From contig VSDK01012748.1 in the NCBI GenBank assembly GCA_009767595.1, positions 54,199 through 118,198 of the forward strand: 64,000 nucleotides of DNA. Reading direction: 5' to 3'. Of this stretch, positions 22,955-32,893 are shown in pieces (the stretch's first letter is position 1; the number at the start of each line of letters is the position of its first letter). Position numbers and translations under genes: made by a program. This DNA comes from Symbiodinium kawagutii. Taxonomy: Eukaryota > Sar > Dinophyceae > Suessiales > Symbiodiniaceae. Below the pieces are notes generated by a model. That model did not search any database. It had not been told where the DNA came from and was given only the letters and a program-made list of their open reading frames with translations.

Positions 22955-23047
22955 CGCCGGGACGTAGATAGAGGCTGTCGGCCATGGATCACGGCGGGGA
23001 GATGTTGCTTCAGCGAGCAACTGAACATGCAAACTGGTTGGTGGTTT
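22955..23047 (+). CDS. Phase-linked exon A of block 22955-24405
   Basis: Acceptor gcgccctcag, donor GTAAGC. RRDVDRGCRPWITAGRCCFS, EQLNMQTGWWF, phase 0 in and out. First of four consecutive exons that join without phase conflict. Confidence 0.5.
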
Positions 23048-23261
23048 GTAAGCATGGGTGTTAGAGGGGATATAACCACTAATACTGATTAATAATAGGG
23101 AACAATAAACAATACTGCTTAAACTACTACGACGGTTAGTGGTTTGTAACCATGGTGAATATATGGCAAATGATAGGGGATACTAAGCAACAATAGTTGT
23201 CGAACAGCCAACTGGTTGGTGGTTTGATTGACATGTTTTATCTTCGCTAGTAATTATGAGC

Positions 23262-23315
23262 AAATGGTTGGTTCACGAGCATATTTTTCATGGAGGTTGT
23301 TCAACAACGAACGAG
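23262..23315. repeat. Diverged family C copy
   Basis: aaatggttggttcacgagca, tatttttcatggaggttgtt, caacaacgaacgag. A further weak copy is at 23842-23893. Confidence 0.4.
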
Positions 23316-23602
23316 TTTATGATGTATCTGGAATTACGGTAGATATGATGATAATAATGCTGAATGATGATGAACTTGTTTTGAATCATGATGCGGATTA
23401 TGACTCTTGCAGTTGGTTGCTATCCAACCATGACCTATTTGTTCAGATTGACAACCACTATCTAACCATTGTCCATCCATTATCCAACCATTATCCAACC
23501 ATTTACGATCCTTTCCCTCGCTTGTCGAATCACGCTTCCAGGGCAAACCTGATGGCTGTGCTTCTGACCTCACAGTTGGAGAAGATGGCATGGCCCTAGC
23601 AG

Positions 23603-23743
23603 GGTGCCATCGGGGGGCGGAACCTGCTTGGGCGCCGTTCAACGAGCTTTGAGTGCAAGCTCTTGACAACCGGGAGCCGTGATCACCAGTGCAAGTTTCT
23701 TGATGCAAGTTTCTTGATGTTAGCATTTTTCATTTCCCTCACT
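23603..23743 (+). CDS. Phase-linked exon B
   Basis: GAIGGRNLLGRRSTSFECKL, LTTGSRDHQCKFLDASFLML, AFFISLT; acceptor ggccctagcag, donor GTAGTT, phase 0. Ends in a hydrophobic stretch. Confidence 0.52.
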
Positions 23744-23916
23744 GTAGTTGGTGGTTTTGACTAGGCCGCTGACTGTGCAAGTCCCAGTGAAAGGAGTGGT
23801 CGGTGGTTGTGAGGTTGTGAGCATTTTTTCCCAAATATTGATGGATGGTTGGTTATTTTTTTCGGACGGCTCATGACAAATAACCACCAACCAGATCAGC
23901 ATGTTACTAGATGTAG

Positions 23917-24029
23917 TATGGGTCAGGTTCGCTGAGCGACAAAGTGAGTGCAGGATACCGCCACTGGGTGGTCTCCAAGGGGGAAACAGTTCGGAGGGTT
24001 GGATATCTACAAGTTTGGACAACTACCAG
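23917..24029 (+). CDS. Phase-linked exon C
   Basis: YGSGSLSDKVSAGYRHWVVS, KGETVRRVGYLQVWTTT; excellent donor ccag/GTATGT, phase 2. Phase 0 entry matches exon B. Confidence 0.52.
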
Positions 24030-24210
24030 GTATGTTAACCAGCGGGGAAACTACCAGTTATGGTAGACGCGATATGATATAGTAAACAATCGTCAAATGG
24101 CTTGCTAATCAGTTTATAGCTGGGGGGCCCCACCTTGCACAAGATTGGACAGCTCCCTTAAAAACTACCCGTGATCCTACACAGGTGCTTTCATTATTCA
24201 TTTCTTGTAG

Positions 24211-24405
24211 GACTTCTCCCATCAAAACTCCTGCAGCCACTCGCCCTCCAAGGAATGTTTGGACCCACCACAAAGCACCATGGACAGGAATCCGCTGGCG
24301 GCCATCAGACGACGGCGGCGTGGCAACCACGAACGTGGAGAGGAGCAGGGCCGTAGTACAGCTGCTGCTCTTCGGACAACTCTCCAATCATCAGACAGAA
24401 AAATT
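24211..24405 (+). CDS. Phase-linked exon D
   Basis: Acceptor catttcttgtag supplies the one base exon C needs. TSPIKTPAATRPPRNVWTHH, KAPWTGIRWRPSDDGGVATT, NVERSRAVVQLLLFGQLSNH; donor GTAAAT. Another open frame (Arg-rich) is rejected on phase. Confidence 0.52.
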
Positions 24406-24433
24406 GTAAATCGCTGTTTCCAATCCAGTAGAC

Positions 24434-24715
24434 AATCTACAAATGATGAATTTTGCAACGTTGGATTCTGCAGAGGTTGTTTTCTGCCACCGCATTGGGC
24501 TTATTTATACTGTAAATGGTGCTACATCCCAACTAGATGGTTGTTTGCCAATTCTGCATTGCTGTACTGGGAGTCTTTCTTCTATCGGCGCATATTTCAA
24601 TCTGCAGCCAAGCTACAGTACTCTTTGTGAAGCCAAAAGACAGCAAGCTGATGCTACCTGCATCAATTGCAGATCCAGAACCTATTGCTACTCATCATAC
24701 CCTGTTAATCATTAA
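24434..24715 (+). CDS. Coding-like block, frame ambiguous
   Basis: After acceptor ccaatccag all three plus frames stay open for 60-120 codons (phase-compatible: CNVGFCRGCFLPPHWAYLY; others: VLFVKPKDSKLMLPASIADP, LDSAEVVFCHRIGLIYTVNG). Probably contains one or two exons. Confidence 0.35.
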   Translation, partial: NLQMMNFATLDSAEVVFCHRIGLIYTVNGATSQLDGCLPILHCCTGSLSSIGAYFNLQPSYSTLCEAKRQQADATCINCRSRTYCYSSYPVNH

Positions 24716-24823
24716 CCAGCTAGTCATAACCTTCATATTAAACATTAATCCTACTTTCCAGGTTTGCAGCGGGGAGCAGCTGGATCACCAAGTGGATCAC
24801 ATGGGCCGTGCTGATGGGGGCAG

Positions 24824-24914
24824 GACGAGATGGACATTCGAGATCTCCTCCGTCGATTCGAAGCAGGAGTTGGTCAGGAGGACGCGGACGACGCGGGGGT
24901 CGGGATAGATGGAG
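24824..24914 (+). CDS. Exon candidate, acidic
   Basis: Acceptor atgggggcag, donor GTACTC. DEMDIRDLLRRFEAGVGQED, ADDAGVGIDG. Two other frames are open but low complexity. Confidence 0.42.
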
Positions 24915-25149
24915 GTACTCCCCTTGGGGGTACTCCCCTTCCTTGGACTGATGCGTTCTTCTTTGCCTGCTTTTCTTCCAGAAAACCATGAATAGCATTT
25001 TACACACACACACACATGTCATGTTGATCATCTATCAATACGATATGTGTGTCATGTTGTGACTAACAAATGTTTGGCACAGGTACACCACCAAATTGCT
25101 TCTGCTTGATCTGCCTGCAGGAAACTCCACAAGTAGCCGAGTCGTGCAG

Positions 25150-25182
25150 CCGACCAGCCACCTCAGATGTCACTGGGACCAG
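25150..25182 (+). CDS. Tiny exon candidate
   Basis: Between gagtcgtgcag and GTGAAC: PTSHLRCHWDQ, phase 0. Confidence 0.27.
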
Positions 25183-25449
25183 GTGAACCCCTGAAGAATG
25201 CTAGCCATAGCACGTCGTTCATGAAAGCATGGCTGCCATGGCAGCTTGTGACAATCCAAGAAATAACCATAGCTTGCCATTTCGCTTTCCGGTGCTGGGA
25301 GGGGTGTTTCTGGGTGTTCCCAAGATTCCGGAAGCCTCCATGTTTGGTTTGATGAGTTCCTTGAGAAAAAGGCTTTGACATTATGTTGAAGATGAAGAGA
25401 TCGGACTGGACCTGGGCTGTCGGCAGATGGGTAGCAGAAGGGATGGTCG

Positions 25450-25737
25450 ATGGCTTTTGTGAATGTTGACCGCTTGCAAGTACTTGCACCAAGAATGAAG
25501 ACAAGGAGTGATCCAAACTACCGATCACCGCAGAGCATGATGAGTGAACACCCCATCCAAGCTGAATATTGGACTGCAAGGAAAGCCACCAACAACATGG
25601 GGTGTGCACCATGGACACCTGACACCCCAAGGTTCGCATCAGATGTCGGCCACAATCTGCATCCAGTTGGAGACTCAGCTGGCTTTCAGTGCTGGGTTCC
25701 AAATGGCAGGGCCAGGAGCTCCATTGTGTGGCCCTAG
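25450..25737 (+). CDS. Coding-like block, 95 codons
   Basis: MAFVNVDRLQVLAPRMKTRS, MMSEHPIQAEYWTARKATNN, FASDVGHNLHPVGDSAGFQC. Another plus frame and a 179-codon minus frame (25163-25702) overlap it; which is real is open. Confidence 0.33.
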   Translation: MAFVNVDRLQVLAPRMKTRSDPNYRSPQSMMSEHPIQAEYWTARKATNNMGCAPWTPDTPRFASDVGHNLHPVGDSAGFQCWVPNGRARSSIVWP

Positions 25738-26131
25738 CGGGCTCGATTCTCCCTCAGTTCCACCTACCCTAAGTTTCTTGTTTCATTTCAATTGCCATGT
25801 TAGCTTTCGTCACCTAGCTCTGGCAGTCAATTGATCAAGCACCGTCAGTGAGCACGAACCATAATGAACCACTATCAACGATCATTCAGCACCATTTTGA
25901 CCTGCTCAGAGCCCGCTTTTTCTCCGTAGGACTTTCACATTGCTCAGATTTTTGGATGCACGCATTGGTTGATGAGACTATGGGCTCAAAACCTTTGTTT
26001 TCAAAGATAATTGACATATGGTGGTTGGTATTTCCAGTGCATTATGGGTTGAACCTGACTCCACTGGTTTTGTACCAACCTCCATATTGACATATTTTTA
26101 CCATCCACGGGGGGTGAAATCTGTACTGTAG

Positions 26132-26467
26132 ATTTCTCATCCGATCGGCAACTCTGAGGTCCGACTGTACACAAAAGCCGGGGAGCCTGTGTGGATGACG
26201 CGCTCGCAGCTGGTCTCAGATTCTGCAATCCTTCCATCCATGGGCACCAGATGGAACCCACATTTTTCAGCTTCGCAGTTGGATCACTTCCAACGTAGCT
26301 GTAGCCGTAGCGCCTTTCTTGTGCATGAGTCTAGGGGTGTGAAGTATTTCAAGCCTAGGGAGCCAGGTCGAGGAGCTCCAAGGCATCCCGTGGCCGAGGT
26401 CGAAATGATTCTGTGCTCAGCACGGGGCCAAAGCTCAAGGCGTGTCCCTGACAGCGACGTTTCAAAG
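26132..26467 (+). CDS. Large exon candidate, 112 codons
   Basis: Acceptor tctgtactgtag, donor GTATGG, phase 0 in and out. ISHPIGNSEVRLYTKAGEPV, WMTRSQLVSDSAILPSMGTR, ESRGVKYFKPREPGRGAPRH, PVAEVEMILCSARGQSSRR. GC-rich, no stop, good splice sites. Unrecognised protein; one of the strongest coding calls upstream of the mobile element. Confidence 0.58.
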
Positions 26468-26650
26468 GTATGGGGATGAGGCACAACTCATAGCCACGTG
26501 ATGGTTGAACCATACCAACGGTATGGTAATGAACTCATCCATGGATGATATCATCCATACTATGCATATCATCCAAGGGATGATGATTAGTTAAGAGAGG
26601 ATGATCAGTTCGACACAAGGGACATACCAACGGGGATGGGTCGTTACCAG

Positions 26651-26808
26651 CCATCCAGCTGGTGAACATCCCAACTCTTCGACTCGTTGATGGGATGTGA
26701 ACAGCCCGCAGGGCAGGGGTTGACCCAGATGCTGCGCAAGGCATCAACCAGCTTCAACTGATGCATTGTTGGTACGTTGGCTGCTGGGTTTCTTGGGTCA
26801 TGCCATGA
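26651..26808 (+). pseudogene. Coding-like frame with one in-frame TGA
   Basis: IQLVNIPTLRLVDGM, TGA, TARRAGVDPDAAQGINQLQL, MHCWYVGCWVSWVMP. A GT...AG pair 15 bases apart flanks the TGA and would restore the frame, but such an intron would be extremely short. Equally a decayed exon. Confidence 0.28.
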
Positions 26809-27588
26809 GCTTATTGAGGCCACAAAAAATCACTGAATGGTGGCTGTCATCAGCCACCAGGTTTCGAACGTTTCTTGGAAAACCTGATGGTTTTGGCATC
26901 GTACATTGCCTGTATGCACCCTCTCACCTGGTGCTTTTCCCATGAAAATATCCATCAGAAGTGTAGGATAGCCAGAGGGTGATGGCTATGCCAGGCTTTA
27001 GGCCCTGAAGTCTTGGTGATCCAGCAGGAGCCTCAGAGTGACGCGGAGCATGGCTGACCCTAGACCCTGAAATTGCTGGAGAATCATCATCTTTGATAGC
27101 TGGTTACAGTCATCTTATACCATTTCTATAGCATTGGGACACATGTTGGTTATCCTATTGGGAAATACACGAAGATACCAATGTTATGATGTTATCCAAA
27201 CAGCTGGTATTAATTGCAACCGCATTTTTGACGTCATACCCATTGCGAGCTGATTTCCCTTCTGGGTTTCCCTATCGACAAAGGCGATCATCCAGATCTA
27301 CAGCTCAATCTACCAGGGTGTAATGTCTATACCCTAAGATTGATCTACCCAGAAGCCCTTGTACAGGCGCAATCTATTCAATTCATTCATTTTAATTGAG
27401 GGTGTTTATTCGTTCCACAGCGGGTGTCGTTCTGATGCTGAGTTTGTACGGTGGCAATATCTATAACAGAAAACGTGGTGCAACAAAATCGCCAGAATCC
27501 TCTGGGTGTAGGATGCTTTCATGATCAGGAGTCCTTACGAACCTTACCAACCCATCCTATACTTTTTCATTGCGTTCAAAACTGTCAG
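26809..27588. other. Non-coding stretch
   Basis: No repeat or exon I could support. Confidence 0.4.
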
Positions 27589-27673
27589 TGTGCAAGTTGA
27601 CAGTAAGAGGCGGGCTAAACTGCTAAAACTTGTCAGCTTCGAGCAGTACCGATTGAGACGCCCAGCTTTGCTT
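27589..27673 (+). CDS. Exon candidate, basic
   Basis: VQVDSKRRAKLLKLVSFEQY, RLRRPALL; consensus donor GTATGT. Confidence 0.42.
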
Positions 27674-28310
27674 GTATGTAAATGCATATCCTTTCCAGAA
27701 GGTTATTGCTGCGTCTGATTCAAGACTAGAGTCCTGTGAGTTTCTAGATGAAGGGAACCTCAAAGGATAGATGCCTGACATGTTGCCTGGAGGTGAGTGA
27801 ATACGCTTATGTGGAATCCTGTCAAGACGGCATGGGTTGATTGTTAAGGTGAACTTTTTCTGCAGTGCCAAAGAGCAGGAAGGAATGAAGTTACAGGCAA
27901 AGCCAATCATTTCAATATGCCATTTTTGAAACGCTCCCCTGTTGGCATGCTGCAATGATCGAATTCGTGTACCTGTTGTGGATAGTACGCGATCGTCATG
28001 TACAGAGGAAGCGGGCTACCACGCTCCTTGTCTCATTCGCCAGCTCAGGCATCGAGAATGTGTGGAGAGCAAGAGATAGTTCTTTAGAAGAACTGATGTT
28101 CTTGGCTTAGATAAGATTTTCATGGTGGAAATAGTTATAGCATCAATCAGCACATCTGATCTGGCTCAGACTCAGGGTCAATACCATGTTACCCAACCGT
28201 TCACATCCCATATTGGACGTGCACCTACCCATTTGATGGTTGGTTGATACCCATTGCCATATCATCAACAGACAATTGGTTTGGCATCGTGCTACTCGCT
28301 CAGCATTGAT

Positions 28311-28418
28311 ATGGGTCTTTCTCAAAATAGGGTACCCCCTAAAATACCTAGTTTATTGCTATAAATACTCAATATTGGATGATTTGGGGGTACCCCTATG
28401 ACTTGAGAACCCCCCCAT
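28311..28418. mobile_element. MITE-like family A copy
   Basis: Ends atgggtctttctcaaaatag and gacttgagaaccccccca; core tttattgctataaatactca. Confidence 0.72.
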
Positions 28419-28480
28419 ATGCATCAGTTTTGCGACGTGTTTTGCAACATTTGGAGCATCTGGCACAGAAAAAAAAACAG

Positions 28481-28663
28481 TGTGAGCCTGGAGAATTCAG
28501 ACCAGTTCACCAGCTTGAGATGATCCTCAAGAAACATCCAACATGGTTTGCCGGCCAATTCCTTTCCTGGCTTGGTTGCTTTGTTGGCTTGCGTCACTTC
28601 TACTCACCAAAGCCAGACGAAAGCATTAGAATCATTAGAACCTCAAGAGGGAGAGTTTTCTGC
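28481..28663 (+). CDS. Exon candidate, 61 codons
   Basis: CEPGEFRPVHQLEMILKKHP, TWFAGQFLSWLGCFVGLRHF, YSPKPDESIRIIRTSRGRVF; donor GTATGT, phase 0 in and out. Starts about 60 bases after a MITE copy. Confidence 0.52.
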
Positions 28664-28665
28664 GT

Positions 28666-29064
28666 ATGTATGAAGATTTTGAAAGATTTAATTGTATCCA
28701 TTTTGTGAACATGGACCTAAACCAAAGCGGACTCAGTATTTCTATCAATAAACCCAATCAGTACATGATTATGAACGTTCGGCTGAAACTTACCAGAACA
28801 GTCCATCCCCTACAGACTCGCGTTTTGAGCAGCTTCTTACCTGATAATCTTGGCAGAGTAACTATTGTAGAAGGGCGACAAACTGACAAATATAATGTCA
28901 TCATCAACAGCACCGTTTTTCACTCACTACAATCATCCTGGAGTCGAATTGAATGTTCCCCATGTTCAATATTCAAACCATTCGTGCAGGGGGAATGGTA
29001 CAATCTGATATTCCATCTGCTCCAGCATCACTTTACCTTGAGACATGACATTGCAGAGGCCTGA
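28666..29064 (+). CDS. Open frame of 132 codons, hypothetical
   Basis: MYEDFERFNCIHFVNMDLNQ, SINKPNQYMIMNVRLKLTRT, PDNLGRVTIVEGRQTDKYNV, FKPFVQGEWYNLIFHLLQHH. AT-rich codon use unlike the GC-rich exons nearby; begins three bases after the previous exon, in its presumed intron. Could be a separate small gene or a fossil of an AT-rich element. Confidence 0.35.
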   Translation: MYEDFERFNCIHFVNMDLNQSGLSISINKPNQYMIMNVRLKLTRTVHPLQTRVLSSFLPDNLGRVTIVEGRQTDKYNVIINSTVFHSLQSSWSRIECSPCSIFKPFVQGEWYNLIFHLLQHHFTLRHDIAEA

Positions 29065-29116
29065 GCACAACGCTGTAAGCGACACCTGACTGCCGGGTAA
29101 AACGAGCTGAGCTCAG

Positions 29117-29267
29117 TTCGGTCGCAAGTTCTTTCTGTCCAAGACCTTGCAAGGTCACATCTCCTGGATGCGCTGTTGATTGAGGACATGCCTGATAGTA
29201 AGGAGAGATTCACACCACCACGGGGTGGTTCAACCATGAGCTGCCGTCAAACACCATCAAACAGGGG
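29117..29267 (+). CDS. Exon candidate
   Basis: Acceptor gctgagctcag. VRSQVLSVQDLARSHLLDAL, LIEDMPDSKERFTPPRGGST. Ends before TGA 29268-29270; donor unclear. Confidence 0.43.
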
Positions 29268-29386
29268 CTGATACCTGATGACCAGCTGCAGTGGAGATTC
29301 CCCTGAGATTTGGAGCTCTATACAGCAGCCATTGATCATGTAGGGGGCTGCCCCCTCAGACGTTTCTTAAACCATGTTGGATGCAG

Positions 29387-29447
29387 CGGTCTTGTTACGA
29401 AGTGCGGCTCAAAATCATCAGTGGAAGATCAGTATCATTACTATCAG
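29387..29447 (+). CDS. Short exon candidate
   Basis: Acceptor gttggatgcag, donor GTATTT. VLLRSAAQNHQWKISIITI; two other frames open. Confidence 0.3.
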
Positions 29448-29880
29448 GTATTTATGCTTAAAGTGATGGTGGTTTCAGTGATGTGGATCTACCATCATTC
29501 AAACTGGTACATCTTTTCAAAATGAGCGAATTGTGGGATACGCCGATGGCTTTGACCTATAGCCTTATTAGGGATTCGTCAGTAGCTTGCGGTGAAACAT
29601 TGGGCTCATAATCCTCTTGAGCCTTGAAAGAGTTGCCCAACTAGTTGAGGACTACAGGGGCTGTGAACCTACGAGCACCTGCTTTGTTGAAGGAGTCACA
29701 TGTAATTTTATGGGAATGCTTGTCATCTGAAACACTTCGTATGTATTGCAGTTCAACTCACCAGCAGTGACATCCAGCCGGTACATTTGACTCCGGGGAC
29801 TGTAGCAAAGCCAATGTAAGCTCTAGATGAGCTGCAAGTTAACCAAATGACAGCAAATATAAGTGGTCTGATGCATAATC

Positions 29881-29980
29881 ACCTAAACCCTACAGTTGCA
29901 TAACCTTACCCTACTCCCAACCCTACTCCCAACCCTACTCCCAACCCTAATCCTAACCCTAATCCCAGCCCTAACCCTAA
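29881..29980. repeat. Interstitial telomere-like repeat
   Basis: About ten degenerate CCCTAA/CCCTACTCCCAA units (ccctactcccaaccctactc; taatcctaaccctaatccca), preceded by cctaaaccctac. Resembles TTAGGG/TTTAGGG telomeric DNA on the minus strand. Confidence 0.7.
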
Positions 29981-30034
29981 GCGACCAACAAACCTAAGTG
30001 CATGTTGTAGTCCAAATTGGCAGTGATCCCTGAT

Positions 30035-30170
30035 TGCCCCCGCTGCCCGCTGCGTTTTGGACCGGCCATTGGACTCGTCGCCAGACACCATGGCAGCCTC
30101 GCGGCTGCGCAAGGAGAGTTGGTGTGTGCTGAAATGGCAGAAGTGATGCATGTTGAATCCATGATGAAAT
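30035..30170 (+). CDS. Exon candidate beside telomere-like repeats
   Basis: RFGPAIGLVARHHGSLAAAQ, GELVCAEMAEVMHVESMMK. GC-rich against AT-rich flanks; minus frames also open. Confidence 0.3.
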
Positions 30171-30409
30171 TTGATAATAGGGGTACTATGCTTTTATGAT
30201 TGTATTCACGAAAAAATGCTATAGTATGTATCCGTCATTTTGTATACAAGGAAACGCCGGATCCTAAGATATGTTGGACGATGTGTTGTCTCCTTGCCAG
30301 ATGCTGATTGCTATTGGCAGCGGTAGTCAAGTCATGGCATAAACGATACCGCCAGTTGGTGATGTATGTTGAGGGTCAGAATACCTGGCATTTGGTGGAG
30401 ATCTATTCG

Positions 30410-30463
30410 AAAAAATCGAAAAAAAATCCGAAAAAAATCGAACAAATCGAAAAAAAAAACGCA
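30410..30463. repeat. Poly-A/GAA-rich low complexity
   Basis: atcgaaaaaaaatccg style units repeated. Confidence 0.7.
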
Positions 30464-30960
30464 TGGCGGGAGTACTTAGTAGATTACTAGATGCTTCGTA
30501 GCTCCAATTTGGGCAATCAAGCGGAGTAGGACTTCATGGTTCGCCTGGTGCTCATTTCACCCCGTGGAAAGCATACATAGCGTAAAAACTTGAGGCCCAG
30601 TTGCTTTGATTCCCAAATCAAAAGAGGAAAAAGCCGATATCTATGTCTCTTTGATACAATCACACCGCAAAATCCCATAGTTTCGGAATAGTTGACCACT
30701 ATAATAACCACTACTATATAAACATTATGAACCAACACTAGTCACTATATGAACCATTCTTAGCCATCCGTGGTGTTTGAAGCATTACTTCCGTCCCTTG
30801 GTGTCCTACAAATTCTCAGCTTGGGCATGGAAGGTTCAGCTGGTTCTGCGACATGGCTTTCTCTTGCCAGGTATGCTGTTGGAACGGTGATCATAGTGAT
30901 CATGATAAGCCATAGTAGCCAACAATAGTGGGTATACAACCAACAGCATTAGGGGTAACA

Positions 30961-31003
30961 ATGCTGCTGCTGCTGAGGCTGATGCTGATGCTGATGCTGC
31001 TGG

Positions 31004-31038
<35 letters not shown>

Positions 31039-31039
31039 C

Positions 31040-31089
<50 letters not shown>

Positions 31090-31098
31090 TGGATGTGG
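30961..31098. repeat. (CTG/ATG)n microsatellite
   Basis: ctgctgctgctgaggctgat then a long gatgatgatg run; gives spurious poly-Met and poly-Ile frames. Confidence 0.9.
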
Positions 31099-31285
31099 TA
31101 TATCACGTTATATATCCCTATTATACCTTGGTTGGTTCTATCCCCTACCCATGTCAGAGTCACTCGCGCGCTGTATCAAGGTGAAATTCCGAAAGCGCAT
31201 TCCGGTGGTGGAGGCCGAATCAGCTCTTCCTGTTGTCACCAGTCCGATCCATCTATGCCATTCTTCTTGGGAAACCAATCACGAA

Positions 31286-31392
31286 TATGGGTGTTTCTCA
31301 AAATAGGGGACCCCCAAAATGGTTTGTTTATTGCCATAAATGATTAATAATGGATGATTTAGGGGTACCCCTATTTTGAGAAACACCCATAT
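31286..31392. mobile_element. MITE-like element, family A (best copy)
   Basis: Perfect-looking inverted ends: atgggtgtttctcaaaatag at the left and ctattttgagaaacacccat at the right, with cccccaaa / tttaggggtacccc next inside and an AT-rich core (tttattgccataaatgatta). About 107 bp, no coding capacity. Confidence 0.8.
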
Positions 31393-31578
31393 TGTGATAC
31401 CATCGTGATGACGAAATCTTCTCTTGGCAAACAAATCCATCGCAACATTTTGGAGGTGATTTGCTTGCGATAACCAGCGCCTCATATCAACCAGGCGCTG
31501 ACTCTTGCGATCACCTCTGTAACATCAACATTGTTTCTGCCCAATCCTATCACCACAGCTGGTGACTGCTTAACATAG

Positions 31579-31716
31579 CGCTACGACCTTCGGCGCCCCC
31601 TGGTGGCCAACCCCTGCCTCGCCGGCGGTGAGGCCTTGCCCGCCTATGACTTGGCCAAGTCCAAGTTGGTGAACTTCGACCTCTTGGGGGAGCTCCGACG
31701 CGCGCATGCGGATGAG
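31579..31716 (+). CDS. Exon candidate, strongly GC-rich
   Basis: Acceptor tgcttaacatag, donor gag/GTGCGT (alternative GTATAC at 31729, same phase). RYDLRRPLVANPCLAGGEAL, PAYDLAKSKLVNFDLLGELR, RAHADE. Marked jump in GC content; phase 0. Confidence 0.55.
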
Positions 31717-32378
31717 GTGCGTCCAGCGGTATACGGGGGGTGCTCGACCGAATCGCTCGCTCGCTGGAAACCGCAACGAAGTGGGTTCAGGTCTTCAGAC
31801 AGTGGACGAACAAATATTTATATTGGGTTTACTTTATTTATTTTTTTAATATCTGTTTAAGGTGCCAGTGTTAGTTTTTAGATCTTGAAATTTGACTGAA
31901 GGTTCTTAGTTTTGGGGTTTCAGAACTGTGCATGTCTGTACAAAGTTATAAGTTTGTGCGTACAGTTTCTTGCAGTAGTATCTGCAACGACAGATCTTTT
32001 CTTGTTCTTTTTGGTAGGTCTTTTTTTTGAGCACTGAAAGGCGGGCTGGTTTGTCTGGTAAGCCACCACTAAAGTTTAGATCAGAAGTTTAGATCAGATG
32101 CCTGCATTTGATATGAGGGTATGTTGCGCCATGGTGATGTTGAGTAGATTGATGTTGTTGATTTTGGGGTTAGCATGTTTGGGGAAATCCATGTGTTGTG
32201 TTGTTCAAAAGATTTCCTTCAACCAAGCAGGTTGTTTTGAACGATCCAGGATGATTTGGCGGCATCCTTATTTTCAGAAACCACCACATCCTTAATTCAA
32301 GCAGGGTTTTTTTGAACCATCCAGGGTTGACATTCTCCGATTTCCGACTACCTCAGTTTTGTTCGAACTCACAGTCAG

Positions 32379-32494
32379 GCACGGCGGCACTATGCATGTC
32401 TGACGACGCCAAATGTGGGTCTGGTGGAGCGCAAATGCCCTTATGGCGCTCCTTTGCCACAGAGACTTGGCACAAGCTGGGGCAGTTTATGCAT
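32379..32494 (+). CDS. Exon candidate, frame ambiguous
   Basis: Acceptor actcacagtcag. MSDDAKCGSGGAQMPLWRSF, ATETWHKLGQFMH, or in another frame TTPNVGLVERKCPYGAPLPQ. Confidence 0.35.
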
Positions 32495-32497
32495 TAA

Positions 32498-32645
32498 TAG
32501 CTCTATAACCCTTAATGATAGCTTTAACCATCATGAATAGCTATAATCATCAATGATATAGCTATAACCATCATTGATTGTTATAGGCTATAACCATCAT
32601 TGATAGCTATAACAATCATTAATAGCTATAACCATTAATATGTGA
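32498..32645. repeat. Tandem tagctataaccatcattgat satellite
   Basis: Six to seven imperfect ~22-base units (tagctataaccatcattgat), each partly self-complementary. Confidence 0.75.
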
Positions 32646-32893
32646 GTTTTTCAAAATCTCAATGTGTTCAAGCAATTGGCGGTTTTTCTCAAGGGCTAGG
32701 TTCTTTAATGATCATTTTTGGGATGGTGGGTTCATCACTCTTGATTTGGTATGTGCGGAAGGAAAGGTTTTGCAACCACCAGGATCTTATCATTAAACAA
32801 TCAATACATGTGACGAAAGTCGGGTGTACTTGCATCAAGACCAGACGTGTTTTGGCTATGAGATTGGGGTGCTAGGTTGCTTCTGTTAGTTTT

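Noticed and set aside
25163..25702. 179-codon minus-strand frame
   Set aside because: Low-complexity Ser/His/Gln-rich product; opposing plus frame with more protein-like composition; kept only as a caution.
29906..30151. Gly-Leu/Gly-Val repeat minus frame
   Set aside because: Created by the telomere-like repeats.
30928..31347. Poly-Met and poly-Ile open frames
   Set aside because: Direct translation of the ATG microsatellite.
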